Origin: an uncultured Lachnospiraceae bacterium
Lineage (GTDB): Bacteria; Bacillota; Clostridia; Lachnospirales; Lachnospiraceae
NCBI GenBank assembly: GCA_947588675.1
Contig: CANPYY010000002.1
Location: 56,934-120,933, forward strand
Length of the DNA stretch: 64,000 bases
Direction: 5' to 3'
Numbering within the stretch: the stretch's first letter is position 1; each line of letters starts with the position of its first letter. A model generated the notes under the pieces. That model was given only the letters and a program-made list of their open reading frames with translations, was not told the DNA's origin and made no database searches. The position numbers were made by a program, and so were the translations under genes. This document shows positions 18,147 through 31,138 of the stretch, one piece after another.

Positions 18147-19022
18147 ATGGAAACGACACAAATAACATTAAACAGAGGACTGGCACAAATGTTAAAAGGC
18201 GGAGTTATTATGGATGTTACCACACCCGCTCAGGCAAAAATTGCAGAAGAAGCAGGAGCATGCGCAGTCATGGCGCTTGAAAGAATACCTGCGGATATAA
18301 GGGCTGCCGGCGGCGTATCACGCATGAGCGACCCGAAAATGATTAAAGAAATACAAAACGCCGTAAGTATACCTGTAATGGCAAAATGCCGCATCGGACA
18401 TTTTGCGGAAGCACAGGTTTTAGAAGCTGTTGGAATTGATTATATCGACGAATCTGAAGTATTATCTCCTGCAGACGATGTATACCATATAGATAAAAAT
18501 GAATTTAAAGTTCCTTTTGTATGCGGGGCAAGAAATCTTGGCGAAGCGCTCCGCAGAATCAACGAAGGCGCTTCAATGATTCGTACAAAGGGTGAACCGG
18601 GAACCGGCGATATAATACAGGCCGTACGCCATATGAGAAAAATGAATTCTGAAATCGCACGTGTTGCTTCCATGCGGAAAGACGAATTGTTTGAAGCCGC
18701 CAAAGAACTTCAGGTCCCATATGAACTTGTATTATACGTACATGATAACAAAAAACTTCCTGTAGTTAATTTTGCTGCCGGCGGTATCGCAACTCCTGCC
18801 GACGCCTCGCTTATGATGCAGCTTGGAGCTGAAGGCGTATTTGTCGGTTCAGGAATATTCAAATCAGGAAATCCCGAAAAAAGGGCTGCAGCTATCGTTC
18901 AGTCTGTAACAAACTACACGGACGCCAAACTTATAGCAAAACTATCGGAAGACCTTGGTGAAGCCATGGTAGGAATAAACGAGCAGGAAATTGAACTTAT
19001 TATGGAAGAAAGAGGTAAATGA
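18147..19022 (+). CDS. pdxS: Pyridoxal 5'-phosphate synthase, lyase subunit
   Basis: PdxS makes PLP from ribose 5-phosphate, glyceraldehyde 3-phosphate and ammonia delivered by PdxT. The protein is 291 residues, standard length, with [41 protein letters not shown], the substrate-binding lysine at about K80 ([10 protein letters not shown]) and the second lysine at about K148 ([14 protein letters not shown]). The C-terminal half holds the phosphate site [13 protein letters not shown] and GVFVGSGIF. The start follows AAGGAGTAAAAATTT. pdxT begins 3 bases after its stop. Confidence 0.98.
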   Translation: METTQITLNRGLAQMLKGGVIMDVTTPAQAKIAEEAGACAVMALERIPADIRAAGGVSRMSDPKMIKEIQNAVSIPVMAKCRIGHFAEAQVLEAVGIDYIDESEVLSPADDVYHIDKNEFKVPFVCGARNLGEALRRINEGASMIRTKGEPGTGDIIQAVRHMRKMNSEIARVASMRKDELFEAAKELQVPYELVLYVHDNKKLPVVNFAAGGIATPADASLMMQLGAEGVFVGSGIFKSGNPEKRAAAIVQSVTNYTDAKLIAKLSEDLGEAMVGINEQEIELIMEERGK

Positions 19023-19025
19023 TAC

Positions 19026-19613
19026 ATGAATATTGGAGTATTGTGTATTCAGGGCGCATTTGCCGAGCATATCACAATCTTTAAAACACTTGGCATAAAT
19101 TGTACGGAACTAAGAAAGAAATCGGATATAACCGATTTGGACGGATTGGTTCTTCCGGGAGGAGAAAGCACTGTTCAGGGAAAACTGCTGCAGGAACTGG
19201 ATATGCTTGAACCTTTAAAAGAAAAAATCATAAACGGACTGCCTGTCTTCGCTACGTGCGCAGGTCTTATACTTTTGTCAGAAGAACTTACAAATGATAA
19301 AAACGTATACTTTGGTACTCTCCCAATATGCACACGGCGCAATGCCTACGGCAGACAAATTGACAGCTTCTGTAAAACTACAGATTTTAAAGGCATCGGC
19401 AGTTTTTCAGCGACATTTATAAGAGCCCCCTATATCGAAAAAACCGGAAACGGAGTGGAAATACTTGCAAAAACCGATGGTAAAATCACGGCGGTAAAAT
19501 ACCGTAACCAGCTTGGTCTTGCCTTCCACCCCGAACTTGGTAATGATTTTCGTATACACAAATATTTTATTGATATAATAAACGAAAATACCCGGAATAA
19601 TATCCATTATTAA
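19026..19613 (+). CDS. pdxT: Pyridoxal 5'-phosphate synthase, glutaminase subunit
   Basis: PdxT hydrolyses glutamine and channels ammonia to PdxS. It is 195 residues, with LPGGESTVQGKLL, the nucleophile C78 in ATCAGLILLS, and the H168/E170 pair in AFHPELGND completing the triad. It follows pdxS with a 3-base gap and its own AGAGGT site. Its 3' end overlaps the convergent SGNH gene by 47 bases. Confidence 0.97.
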   Translation: MNIGVLCIQGAFAEHITIFKTLGINCTELRKKSDITDLDGLVLPGGESTVQGKLLQELDMLEPLKEKIINGLPVFATCAGLILLSEELTNDKNVYFGTLPICTRRNAYGRQIDSFCKTTDFKGIGSFSATFIRAPYIEKTGNGVEILAKTDGKITAVKYRNQLGLAFHPELGNDFRIHKYFIDIINENTRNNIHY

Positions 19614-20349
19614 ATTTTATCAGTCTGTTAAATACATTTCCCGACATTAAGCTGTCCAGATATTCCCATGGAACGGATACCGGACAGCTTTTATATTTAA
19701 CTTTATAATTTTTTGCCATAATATCGGTTATTGTTTCATATATCAGCTCATTTGTCCGTTCCGTATAATGAAGACCGTCAATAGTTGCAAAGCCCTCTTT
19801 TTTCATTACAGAATATGTATCTGCATAATACACATTTTTCTTTTCATTTTTATCCGCAAACTTTTTCAAACTGCTGTTAAAATACGGTATGCTCCTGTAT
19901 TTCGCAGTCATCCTTCCGTTAACGGGATTGACCGACATAAGATACAGCGTGCATTTTTTCCATTTTGTCCTGATAAGCTGTGTGTATTTACTGATATATG
20001 TATCAATATTCCAAAGGTCATTGACTCCCCATGCCGATACAATTACCCATTCGTCTATATAATCTTCTTTTTCCATAATCGTACTTATCTGTTCAAGTCC
20101 TTCTTTCACAAACCAGCTATAACCCATACCGCTTTTACATACAACCCATGTATCACAAAGCTTGTCCATCCCAATAGTCAGGTTAAGCCTTCTTATTCTT
20201 GAATCACCGGTAAATATATAACCGGTACGGACTTCTTCCCAGTACGGCGGAACTATTACCGCTTCTTTACTTTTCTTTGCATATACTTCACCGGACGCGG
20301 ATAAAAACAAAATAATAACTGAAATTACCAATAATAAAACACGTTTCAT
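19567..20349 (-). CDS. Secreted SGNH-fold esterase/lipase
   Basis: A 260-residue exported protein with a signal peptide (about residues 1-24, ending VYA). SGNH blocks are visible: the Ser in FTGDSRIRRL (block I), GVNDL with the Asn (block III), and the Asp/His of TIDGLHYT (block V). Family members remove acetyl or other acyl groups from glycans. It is the last gene of the glycosidase operon and its start overlaps the upstream GH43 stop by four bases (ATGA-type), so translation is coupled. A role in deacetylating the glycan is likely but not proven. Confidence 0.8.
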   Translation of the reverse strand: MKRVLLLVISVIILFLSASGEVYAKKSKEAVIVPPYWEEVRTGYIFTGDSRIRRLNLTIGMDKLCDTWVVCKSGMGYSWFVKEGLEQISTIMEKEDYIDEWVIVSAWGVNDLWNIDTYISKYTQLIRTKWKKCTLYLMSVNPVNGRMTAKYRSIPYFNSSLKKFADKNEKKNVYYADTYSVMKKEGFATIDGLHYTERTNELIYETITDIMAKNYKVKYKSCPVSVPWEYLDSLMSGNVFNRLIKFNNGYYSGYFRLLYQ

Positions 20350-21758
20350 GATACAAGCTCAAACGAAGCCAGGCTTACAGAACCCTGCCCGGTATATTTT
20401 ATATATATGGCATTTATCCCATCCGGAATAGCGATATCTGACGAATAACTCTCCCATACATTAGTATATTTTACAGGCAGTACGGCAAGCACATCTCCAT
20501 CTATTTCAGTCATTATTTCAAAAGCTCCGCTTCCATATCCTCTGGCTTTCAGTATAATTGAACGAATCCCTTTACAGTCAAAATATTTAAATCCTGCGGT
20601 TGCTCCGTCTTTCATGTTGCATATATATCCCTGTTCCTCGTCACCGTCGCGTCCGTCCTGGGTTATTTTCGGAAACTGCGCTCCCATCCATTCCCATCCG
20701 GTATATACGGATTCCTCATTACAGAACAGATTACATGCAATATATGCCGGATATTCTCCCGTTCCGCGAAGCGGTCCTCCGTTAGCGCCGCAGGACGTCA
20801 TCTCAACCTGCGGTATCGTTCCGTCATCCAATATACGTATTTCCTCTATGCAATCCTGTCTGCTGAAATTAGAACCGTTTGTATGCCTGTGATAAAATAC
20901 ATACCACTTATCTTTTATCTGTACTATACTGCCGTGGTTATTTCCGCCATAATAAGCCGGCATATCCGCCCTCTTATATGTATCTATATTCATATCGTTA
21001 TTGGCAATTATAGTTCCACGGTACACAAAATCCTTTACAGGCGACTTGCTTGTAGCATAGCAAAGTTCATACATGAGTATCGAAGAATATATAAAATAAT
21101 ACGTATCTCCTACTTTCCTTATTGACGATGCTTCAAAAAACGCATGTTTTTTATATTCGGAGTCTTCTGCATAAGGAGCGCTTGCAAGTATCGTAACCGA
21201 TTCTTTACGTATCGTAAGCATGTCTTTATCAAGTACCGTAACTCTCGTTCCGCTTCTTGATTTATCCCCTGCACTGCAAAATCCTCCATACAGATACGTA
21301 ACATCGCCTTCCGTAAGTACGGCAGGATCAAATTGAGGTTCATCACCTTCACGCTCTCCAAGTCTTATTCCGTCCTCATGATGAACATATCCGTAAAATT
21401 CATATTTTCCCGCCGGAGTGTCGCATACTGCAACCGATACTATCTGCTGTTTATCAAGACAATAGTAAAGATAATATCTTCCGTCAGGTCCTTTAGTTAC
21501 ATCAGGCGCATACAGACACGCTTTCCCCTCCCTGTTAAGAGGATCATCCGTCGCTTTATATATTACGCCTTCATATCTCCAGTCTGCCAGATTATCTACC
21601 GGCGCTGAATAGCATACGTAATCATTGAGGCAGTACATCTGCGAATTAAATCTGTCATGAGAACCATATGAGTATACTCTGCCGTCAAACACATACGGCT
21701 CACAGTCAGGTGTGTATTCCCAAGATGGAAGATACGGGTTAAAAGCCTGTTTATCCAT
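20346..21758 (-). CDS. Intracellular GH43 family glycosidase with a C-terminal CBM6-like domain
   Basis: A 470-residue protein without a signal peptide. The five-bladed beta-propeller of GH43 covers about residues 1-330, with PYLPSWEYTPDCEPYVFDGR (Asp base), YAPDVTKGPDGRYYLYYCLD (pKa-modulating Asp), and HAFFEASSIRKVGDTYYFIYS (acid Glu). YYGGNNHGSIVQIKDKWYVF follows. A CBM6-like jelly roll occupies about 340-470. GH43 enzymes release arabinose, xylose or galactose from plant glycans. The start follows AAGGAGATTATTT. It lies between the clan GH-A enzyme (11 bases upstream) and the SGNH gene. Which sugar it removes is not clear from the sequence. Confidence 0.88.
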   Translation of the reverse strand: MDKQAFNPYLPSWEYTPDCEPYVFDGRVYSYGSHDRFNSQMYCLNDYVCYSAPVDNLADWRYEGVIYKATDDPLNREGKACLYAPDVTKGPDGRYYLYYCLDKQQIVSVAVCDTPAGKYEFYGYVHHEDGIRLGEREGDEPQFDPAVLTEGDVTYLYGGFCSAGDKSRSGTRVTVLDKDMLTIRKESVTILASAPYAEDSEYKKHAFFEASSIRKVGDTYYFIYSSILMYELCYATSKSPVKDFVYRGTIIANNDMNIDTYKRADMPAYYGGNNHGSIVQIKDKWYVFYHRHTNGSNFSRQDCIEEIRILDDGTIPQVEMTSCGANGGPLRGTGEYPAYIACNLFCNEESVYTGWEWMGAQFPKITQDGRDGDEEQGYICNMKDGATAGFKYFDCKGIRSIILKARGYGSGAFEIMTEIDGDVLAVLPVKYTNVWESYSSDIAIPDGINAIYIKYTGQGSVSLASFELVS

Positions 21759-21769
21759 AAATAATCTCC

Positions 21770-24700
21770 TTATTTTATCTGTTTTTTAATAATTTTGCTC
21801 CACTTTCCGCATATTTTCTTAGTTTTATCCTTCTTATATGCGCATACCCTTACAAAATACTTTCCTTTTGCAAGTTTTACGGAACACGACGATTTATTTT
21901 TTTTCTTAATAACAACCTTTTTTTTGATTTTCTCAAATTTCTTTTCCTTTGATACCTGGATGATGTATCCGTAAACCTTCTTTTGCTTTTTCCAGGTAAT
22001 GATAAGCTTCCTGCCTTTTACTTTAACTTTCTTTATAACCGCTTTTTTAGGCTTTGACGTTTTTGCTGTTTTGTCTGCCGCTCCGTTTCCGGTCTGCAAA
22101 ACATTTGAAATACTGCTGCCGCTGTCCTGAGTTTTCTGTATATCTTTATCTGTATTATCTTTAACAGGTACATAGTATCTGTTATATTCATTTGAAAGTT
22201 CGGTAAGGTCAATTAAAGGAAGTTCCTTATCCGTATCCGCATCCTTACTTCCGTCCGGACTTTCCGGAATTTCCGCGCGTTCATTCCATATATTGCTTAT
22301 GCCGTAGTCATTTACCGCAACTACCGCAAAATAATACTTATATCCGTTAAGAAGTCCTGATACCGTATATTCCGTATCGGTAACATCCTTTATTACATGC
22401 GTATATTCCCCGGGTTTTCTTCCATATAATATACAATACTTATCTGCTCCTTTTGACTCCCTGAATTTTAACGTAATACTGTTATTTCCGGGAATTTCCG
22501 CATATAAAAGCGGTGAAGCAGGAGTATTTTTAACCGTAAACGAATATATTTTACTATCTGTTTCCTTACTGTATTCTTTATCTTTTGTATATGCAGTAAC
22601 GGTCCAGTAGTATGTAGTTCCCGGCATAAGTATATCCGGTTCAACCGTATATTTGTTATATATCATATTAGGTCTTTCAATTACAGGGTCTGACATATCG
22701 GGATTTTCCGATACGACAAGTTTATAAAAAAATGTATTTGCGGATGCTTCCCATATAAGCTCTGTTCTTTCATCTGTATCCGTCTGTTTATCAGACGGGT
22801 ATATAAGCGCAAAGTCTGCCGGTTCATCTCCATAAGCTTTTGTCGTAAAACTGTGCAGCGGACCATTCATAGGCCTTTCTCCCGCGGCATTTTGTGCATA
22901 TACTATCCAATAATATTTCGTGTTATATTCAAGCTTATTATTAATTCTGTAGTATCCCTGTGAACTATCGCCAAACTGACCTGTTCCCCTGACTGTTTCT
23001 ATGCCTTCTACGTCTACAACCGGCTCTGAAAAATCAGCATTTTCCGACACAATAACATGATAAGAATCAGCATTATATGCCACAGACCATTTAAGTTCAG
23101 TATTTATATCTTCATTTACCGCTCCTACCGACGGCATATATGGTCCAAACTGACCCGCAACATCTGTATTATCCTTAACCAAAAATGAATATTTTGTACC
23201 TGAAACAAACGACGTTTCTCCATTTTTATTTTTAGCTGTAACCGTCCAGTAATATCTCTCATCAATATTAAGAGGACTTTGTATTTTATATGACTGTCCT
23301 GTAATATTTTTCTCATCTATTACCGGCTCTGACATATCGGGATTTTTCGATACAACTAACGTATATGAATCAGCTCCCTGTGATTTGCTCCAGGTAAGCT
23401 TGGGAGTGCTTACCGCCGCCTGGCCGTCATCCGGGGCAAGCGGTACAAATAGTCCCGGTTTTGCTCCTGCATCCTTAACATCCACAAACCATGTTTCTTC
23501 TGCCGCTACATTATTTATCATAAATTCAAGCGTTCCATTCTCATATGAATATGACGTTATATCTCCCTGATACGAAAGCCCCTCGTTTTCACTATCGACA
23601 ATCTTATACGTATTAATCGTAAAATCCGAATCCGACAGATTAACATTATCAAGTTTTATATTTATAGCTCCATCGCAGTTATTTTTTACGGCAATTATCT
23701 TAATATTATCTTCATCCACACTTACAGCCCCGGTAAAATCTTCACCGGCATTTTCAGTATGTACCTGCGCATAACTTCCCGACATCTGCGCAAATGTATA
23801 ATATACCCACCAGGTCTTTCTTCTTTGCGCATTGTTCTCCTCCCTGACATTTGTTGTAAGAAGGTCGCTCATTCCATTCCAGTTATTGCTTTCAAGACAT
23901 CCTTTAATATTATAATCGACACCCGTACGGATAACATTGGCCATGCTTCTTGCCCAGTCGGCAGGATTAGTTGAACCGGCATTATTCTCCTCCCAGATAA
24001 TATATTTACCGTTTGCTTCAGGATATTTTTCCTGCAAATCAGCTATATTATCATGCCACTCTTTAAGCTGGCTGTAAGAAGCATATGTATTACTCGTCCA
24101 GAACTCATGCCAGGATGGACCTTCAAGGCTCATACGGTTTTCAGATACATATGGTATATAAAAATCGGGTATTCCCGAATATCCTACAGCTCCCGGACCC
24201 ACTGCCGGTATAGCATCCGGATAAACTTCCCTTAACGCTTCCCAGCATACTTTAAAGGTTTCTTCCGTTCCCGTCCAATACTCATTAGTCAAATCCGCAA
24301 AATCGGGTTTTGCTCCGTTATCCTTCATATATTGCAGAACGTCTTTTATATACTGTTTAAAATCTTTAAGCTGCTGTTCAGTCTTAAAATTTTTATTTTC
24401 AGTTGAATCCGTAGGCCCTCCGCTTGCAGTTGCCCAGGAGGGATTATGTCCTAACAGCATATAGTATTTTAACCCTGCATTTTTTGCCCTTGTATATGCT
24501 TCAAGCTGTCTTTGAAGAATACTTCCTTCATATTGATAATAACTTCCGTCCATATCTCCTATTGCCTGAAAGTTCTGCGCCGGTATAGTTTCCCTGTTTA
24601 TTACCGGTCCAAGAAGCGTAAGTCTGCTGTCAGGTATATCATAATTTGGCGTAAGTATATAACCAAACATGCTGTTATCCACTTTACGCATTATATTGCC

Positions 24701-25519
24701 GCAATCCGCCGTAAGCAGCGGATTTGCAACAACCGTAACTTTTATTGTCGCCGAAAAACTTTCATATCTTACCGTAACAGTGGCATCGCCTGCCTTAACT
24801 CCTGTGATTTTTCCGTCTGCTGCCGATACTATATCCGGGTTGTCCGATAACACTTCAAAATTATCTGCCTGTTCCGTCCATATTCCGTTTGAATCCACAA
24901 GATACGCCTTAACAGGCTGAGCATATCCTACGCTAAGAGTACAATTATCAGATTCAACTGCAAGTGCATTTATAACGGGATTATCGGAATATTTCCATAC
25001 CGATATCTTATCAAGATTAATACAGTCATCATTATTATTATCCGTCGTATTTTTAACCGTTAACGAATTGCTTCCCTTATTAAGCTCTGTTTTTATTATT
25101 TTTTCTTCCCAGGTGTCCCATGATGCATCCGTTCCCTCAAAAACAATATTTGAAGTATTTCCGTTTGTAACAAGACCCATAGTCCTGTTCTTAGCCCATC
25201 CTCCGACATCTCCTGCAGAATACCTGAAATCAATATAATATTCTCCCTGCTCGTCTGCATCTATATTAAATGTAACCGCGCCCGAACCATTATTATCATA
25301 TCCGGCTACAAATCCGGCTCCCGTGTAACCGGTATGGTCAGAAGCTTTTCTTGTACCTCCAAGCAGCGCGGCGTCCTCCGCCTGATATACCTTTGCCATC
25401 GGATGCGCCGTAACCGGTTCCTTATAAACAGCGTATGCTTTTTTCATACCTGCCGTCGCACAGAGAAGGGCAACTAACGCCAATATTATCATACTGCTTT
25501 TGAAAATCTTATTCTTCAT
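21770..25519 (-). CDS. Large secreted clan GH-A glycoside hydrolase with CBM, BIG2 and fibronectin modules
   Basis: A 1,249-residue exported enzyme. After the signal peptide (to about residue 30), domains in order are a CBM6/35-like module (about 43-178, starting KVYQAEDAALLGG), a BIG2 domain (about 190-265), a TIM-barrel catalytic domain (about 270-690), four fibronectin type III-like repeats (about 690-1070), a low-complexity linker and a basic C-terminal module. Catalytic residues fit clan GH-A: the acid/base pair N412-E413 in ADLTNEYW and a likely nucleophile in YIIWEENNAG (about E510). The exact family (GH39-like is one option) is uncertain. The ATG at 25519 follows GAGGTG. It lies within the glycan operon and probably attacks the polymer outside the cell. 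Confidence 0.85.
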   Translation of the reverse strand: MKNKIFKSSMIILALVALLCATAGMKKAYAVYKEPVTAHPMAKVYQAEDAALLGGTRKASDHTGYTGAGFVAGYDNNGSGAVTFNIDADEQGEYYIDFRYSAGDVGGWAKNRTMGLVTNGNTSNIVFEGTDASWDTWEEKIIKTELNKGSNSLTVKNTTDNNNDDCINLDKISVWKYSDNPVINALAVESDNCTLSVGYAQPVKAYLVDSNGIWTEQADNFEVLSDNPDIVSAADGKITGVKAGDATVTVRYESFSATIKVTVVANPLLTADCGNIMRKVDNSMFGYILTPNYDIPDSRLTLLGPVINRETIPAQNFQAIGDMDGSYYQYEGSILQRQLEAYTRAKNAGLKYYMLLGHNPSWATASGGPTDSTENKNFKTEQQLKDFKQYIKDVLQYMKDNGAKPDFADLTNEYWTGTEETFKVCWEALREVYPDAIPAVGPGAVGYSGIPDFYIPYVSENRMSLEGPSWHEFWTSNTYASYSQLKEWHDNIADLQEKYPEANGKYIIWEENNAGSTNPADWARSMANVIRTGVDYNIKGCLESNNWNGMSDLLTTNVREENNAQRRKTWWVYYTFAQMSGSYAQVHTENAGEDFTGAVSVDEDNIKIIAVKNNCDGAINIKLDNVNLSDSDFTINTYKIVDSENEGLSYQGDITSYSYENGTLEFMINNVAAEETWFVDVKDAGAKPGLFVPLAPDDGQAAVSTPKLTWSKSQGADSYTLVVSKNPDMSEPVIDEKNITGQSYKIQSPLNIDERYYWTVTAKNKNGETSFVSGTKYSFLVKDNTDVAGQFGPYMPSVGAVNEDINTELKWSVAYNADSYHVIVSENADFSEPVVDVEGIETVRGTGQFGDSSQGYYRINNKLEYNTKYYWIVYAQNAAGERPMNGPLHSFTTKAYGDEPADFALIYPSDKQTDTDERTELIWEASANTFFYKLVVSENPDMSDPVIERPNMIYNKYTVEPDILMPGTTYYWTVTAYTKDKEYSKETDSKIYSFTVKNTPASPLLYAEIPGNNSITLKFRESKGADKYCILYGRKPGEYTHVIKDVTDTEYTVSGLLNGYKYYFAVVAVNDYGISNIWNERAEIPESPDGSKDADTDKELPLIDLTELSNEYNRYYVPVKDNTDKDIQKTQDSGSSISNVLQTGNGAADKTAKTSKPKKAVIKKVKVKGRKLIITWKKQKKVYGYIIQVSKEKKFEKIKKKVVIKKKNKSSCSVKLAKGKYFVRVCAYKKDKTKKICGKWSKIIKKQIK

Positions 25520-25558
25520 GGTAAACACCTCATGTAAAATTTCAGCAAACACTATTAT

Positions 25559-27118
25559 TTAAAACACATCAACTACCGGCTCGCCATCATCATCAAACCA
25601 TATTCCCCTGACAGCCGTACAACGCGGGGCGTCCCTTAAAGCTGTCTTGGCATGGTATACTATATAGACATTGCCGTTATCGTCCGTAAAAAACGAATTG
25701 TGTCCCGGTCCATATTCTCCCCTTACCGTATAAGACGTATGAATTGGAGTTGGTTTCTTATACCAGCACATCGGATTCAGCAAATCATCATTTTCATCTG
25801 CTATAAGAAGTCCTACCGCATATGAATCGCCGCCTGCTGAGCCGCCTGAAAAGGCAAGATATACTTTACCGTCCCGCTTTAACGCAAACGGTCCTTCATT
25901 GTTAATCGTACCTTCCGTATTTTCCCAACCCCACAATGGTCTTGATAACAGAACCGGCTCGCTTGTAAGCACATGCGGACTGTGCATATCCGTAGTAGCG
26001 ATATATAACATTGAACCGGTATCTTTATCAGAGAATATATGCTCTCTGTAAGACCATACAAGGTATGATATTCCTCCTGCCTCAAAATACGTCATATCAA
26101 GCGTAATTCCCTTATCTGCAAGATTACTTCCATCCTGCCTTAATACTCTCACAGGGCGCTCCCAGTCAGCCGGATTACTTATACGGCCTCCTTTTTTGAG
26201 CTTCATCATATGACACTGCGGATTAAAATAATCAGGACTTACCGCAAATAATATATATATATCATCACCTATTTTATGAAGCTCCGGAGCCCAGAAAGTC
26301 TGTATGAATTTATGCTCATTATCGACATCCAGTATCAGTATCGGCTCCGCATCTTCAAAAAGTCCCTCTACAGTATCGCTTTCACGCACATATATCCCGA
26401 TATCGTTCGTATTATCGTTTGTAGCTATAAAATAATATTTATTATCCCATTTGAATATCTGGGGGTCTGCCCACCCTGTAGCGAGTGTAAATTTAAATTT
26501 CATCGCCTCAGGGCTCATCATGCTTTTTTCCTGCGGCATAAGTTTCTTACGGAGCCTGTATGCCACATTATCAGATATGACGACGGTATCATTCACCAAA
26601 ATCTCCGACATGCCTTTATACACAGGCGCCGTCATATTATGCGGTGCATACAGGTCCGTAAAATAATTTTCAAATGTATTTTTGTCACTGTCCTGCCAGA
26701 TTGCTTCATAACGTCCCAATTGTCCGTTATAAACACAGCTTATTTTATCTATACACACGTCTGCGCCAAGATAAAGCATATTCATTTCACCATAATTCAC
26801 AAAATCATCCGTAATCCAGAAGGCTGCCGAACCTTTTGTTTCATCATCATAACCTTTTTCATTGTCACATAAAGGCGCCATAACCGCATACTTTCCATCT
26901 GCTGTTTCAAATACGCATGGATTTTTAAGACCTTTACAGCTTATTGTATTTTTATTCGTAATTGAACCCTTTGCAAATAATATTCCATAATCGTTGTTAA
27001 GCGGAATATATTCTCCATTTTCATAACTCAAAGCTATATGCACACTGTTGGCCAAATCAATGCTGTAGCCTTCCAAATCCGGTTTTCTTGTATATACTTT
27101 AAGCCGTGTTTCTGACAT
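25559..27118 (-). CDS. Intracellular GH43 family glycosidase
   Basis: A 519-residue protein without a signal peptide. An N-terminal region (about 1-215) resembles a degenerate propeller half, and the main GH43 propeller follows, with ATGWADPQIFKWDNKYYFIA (Asp base), QTFWAPELHKIGDDIYILF (Glu/Asp region) and TINNEGPFALKRDGKVYL (Glu). GEYGPGHNSFFTDDNGNVY closes the fold. The likely product is arabinose or a related sugar from imported oligosaccharides. The start follows GGGAGGATATAAAA. It sits between the GH2 and the clan GH-A genes with short gaps. Confidence 0.88.
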   Translation of the reverse strand: MSETRLKVYTRKPDLEGYSIDLANSVHIALSYENGEYIPLNNDYGILFAKGSITNKNTISCKGLKNPCVFETADGKYAVMAPLCDNEKGYDDETKGSAAFWITDDFVNYGEMNMLYLGADVCIDKISCVYNGQLGRYEAIWQDSDKNTFENYFTDLYAPHNMTAPVYKGMSEILVNDTVVISDNVAYRLRKKLMPQEKSMMSPEAMKFKFTLATGWADPQIFKWDNKYYFIATNDNTNDIGIYVRESDTVEGLFEDAEPILILDVDNEHKFIQTFWAPELHKIGDDIYILFAVSPDYFNPQCHMMKLKKGGRISNPADWERPVRVLRQDGSNLADKGITLDMTYFEAGGISYLVWSYREHIFSDKDTGSMLYIATTDMHSPHVLTSEPVLLSRPLWGWENTEGTINNEGPFALKRDGKVYLAFSGGSAGGDSYAVGLLIADENDDLLNPMCWYKKPTPIHTSYTVRGEYGPGHNSFFTDDNGNVYIVYHAKTALRDAPRCTAVRGIWFDDDGEPVVDVF

Positions 27119-27139
27119 TTTTATATCCTCCCGTTTATA

Positions 27140-31138
<3,999 letters not shown>

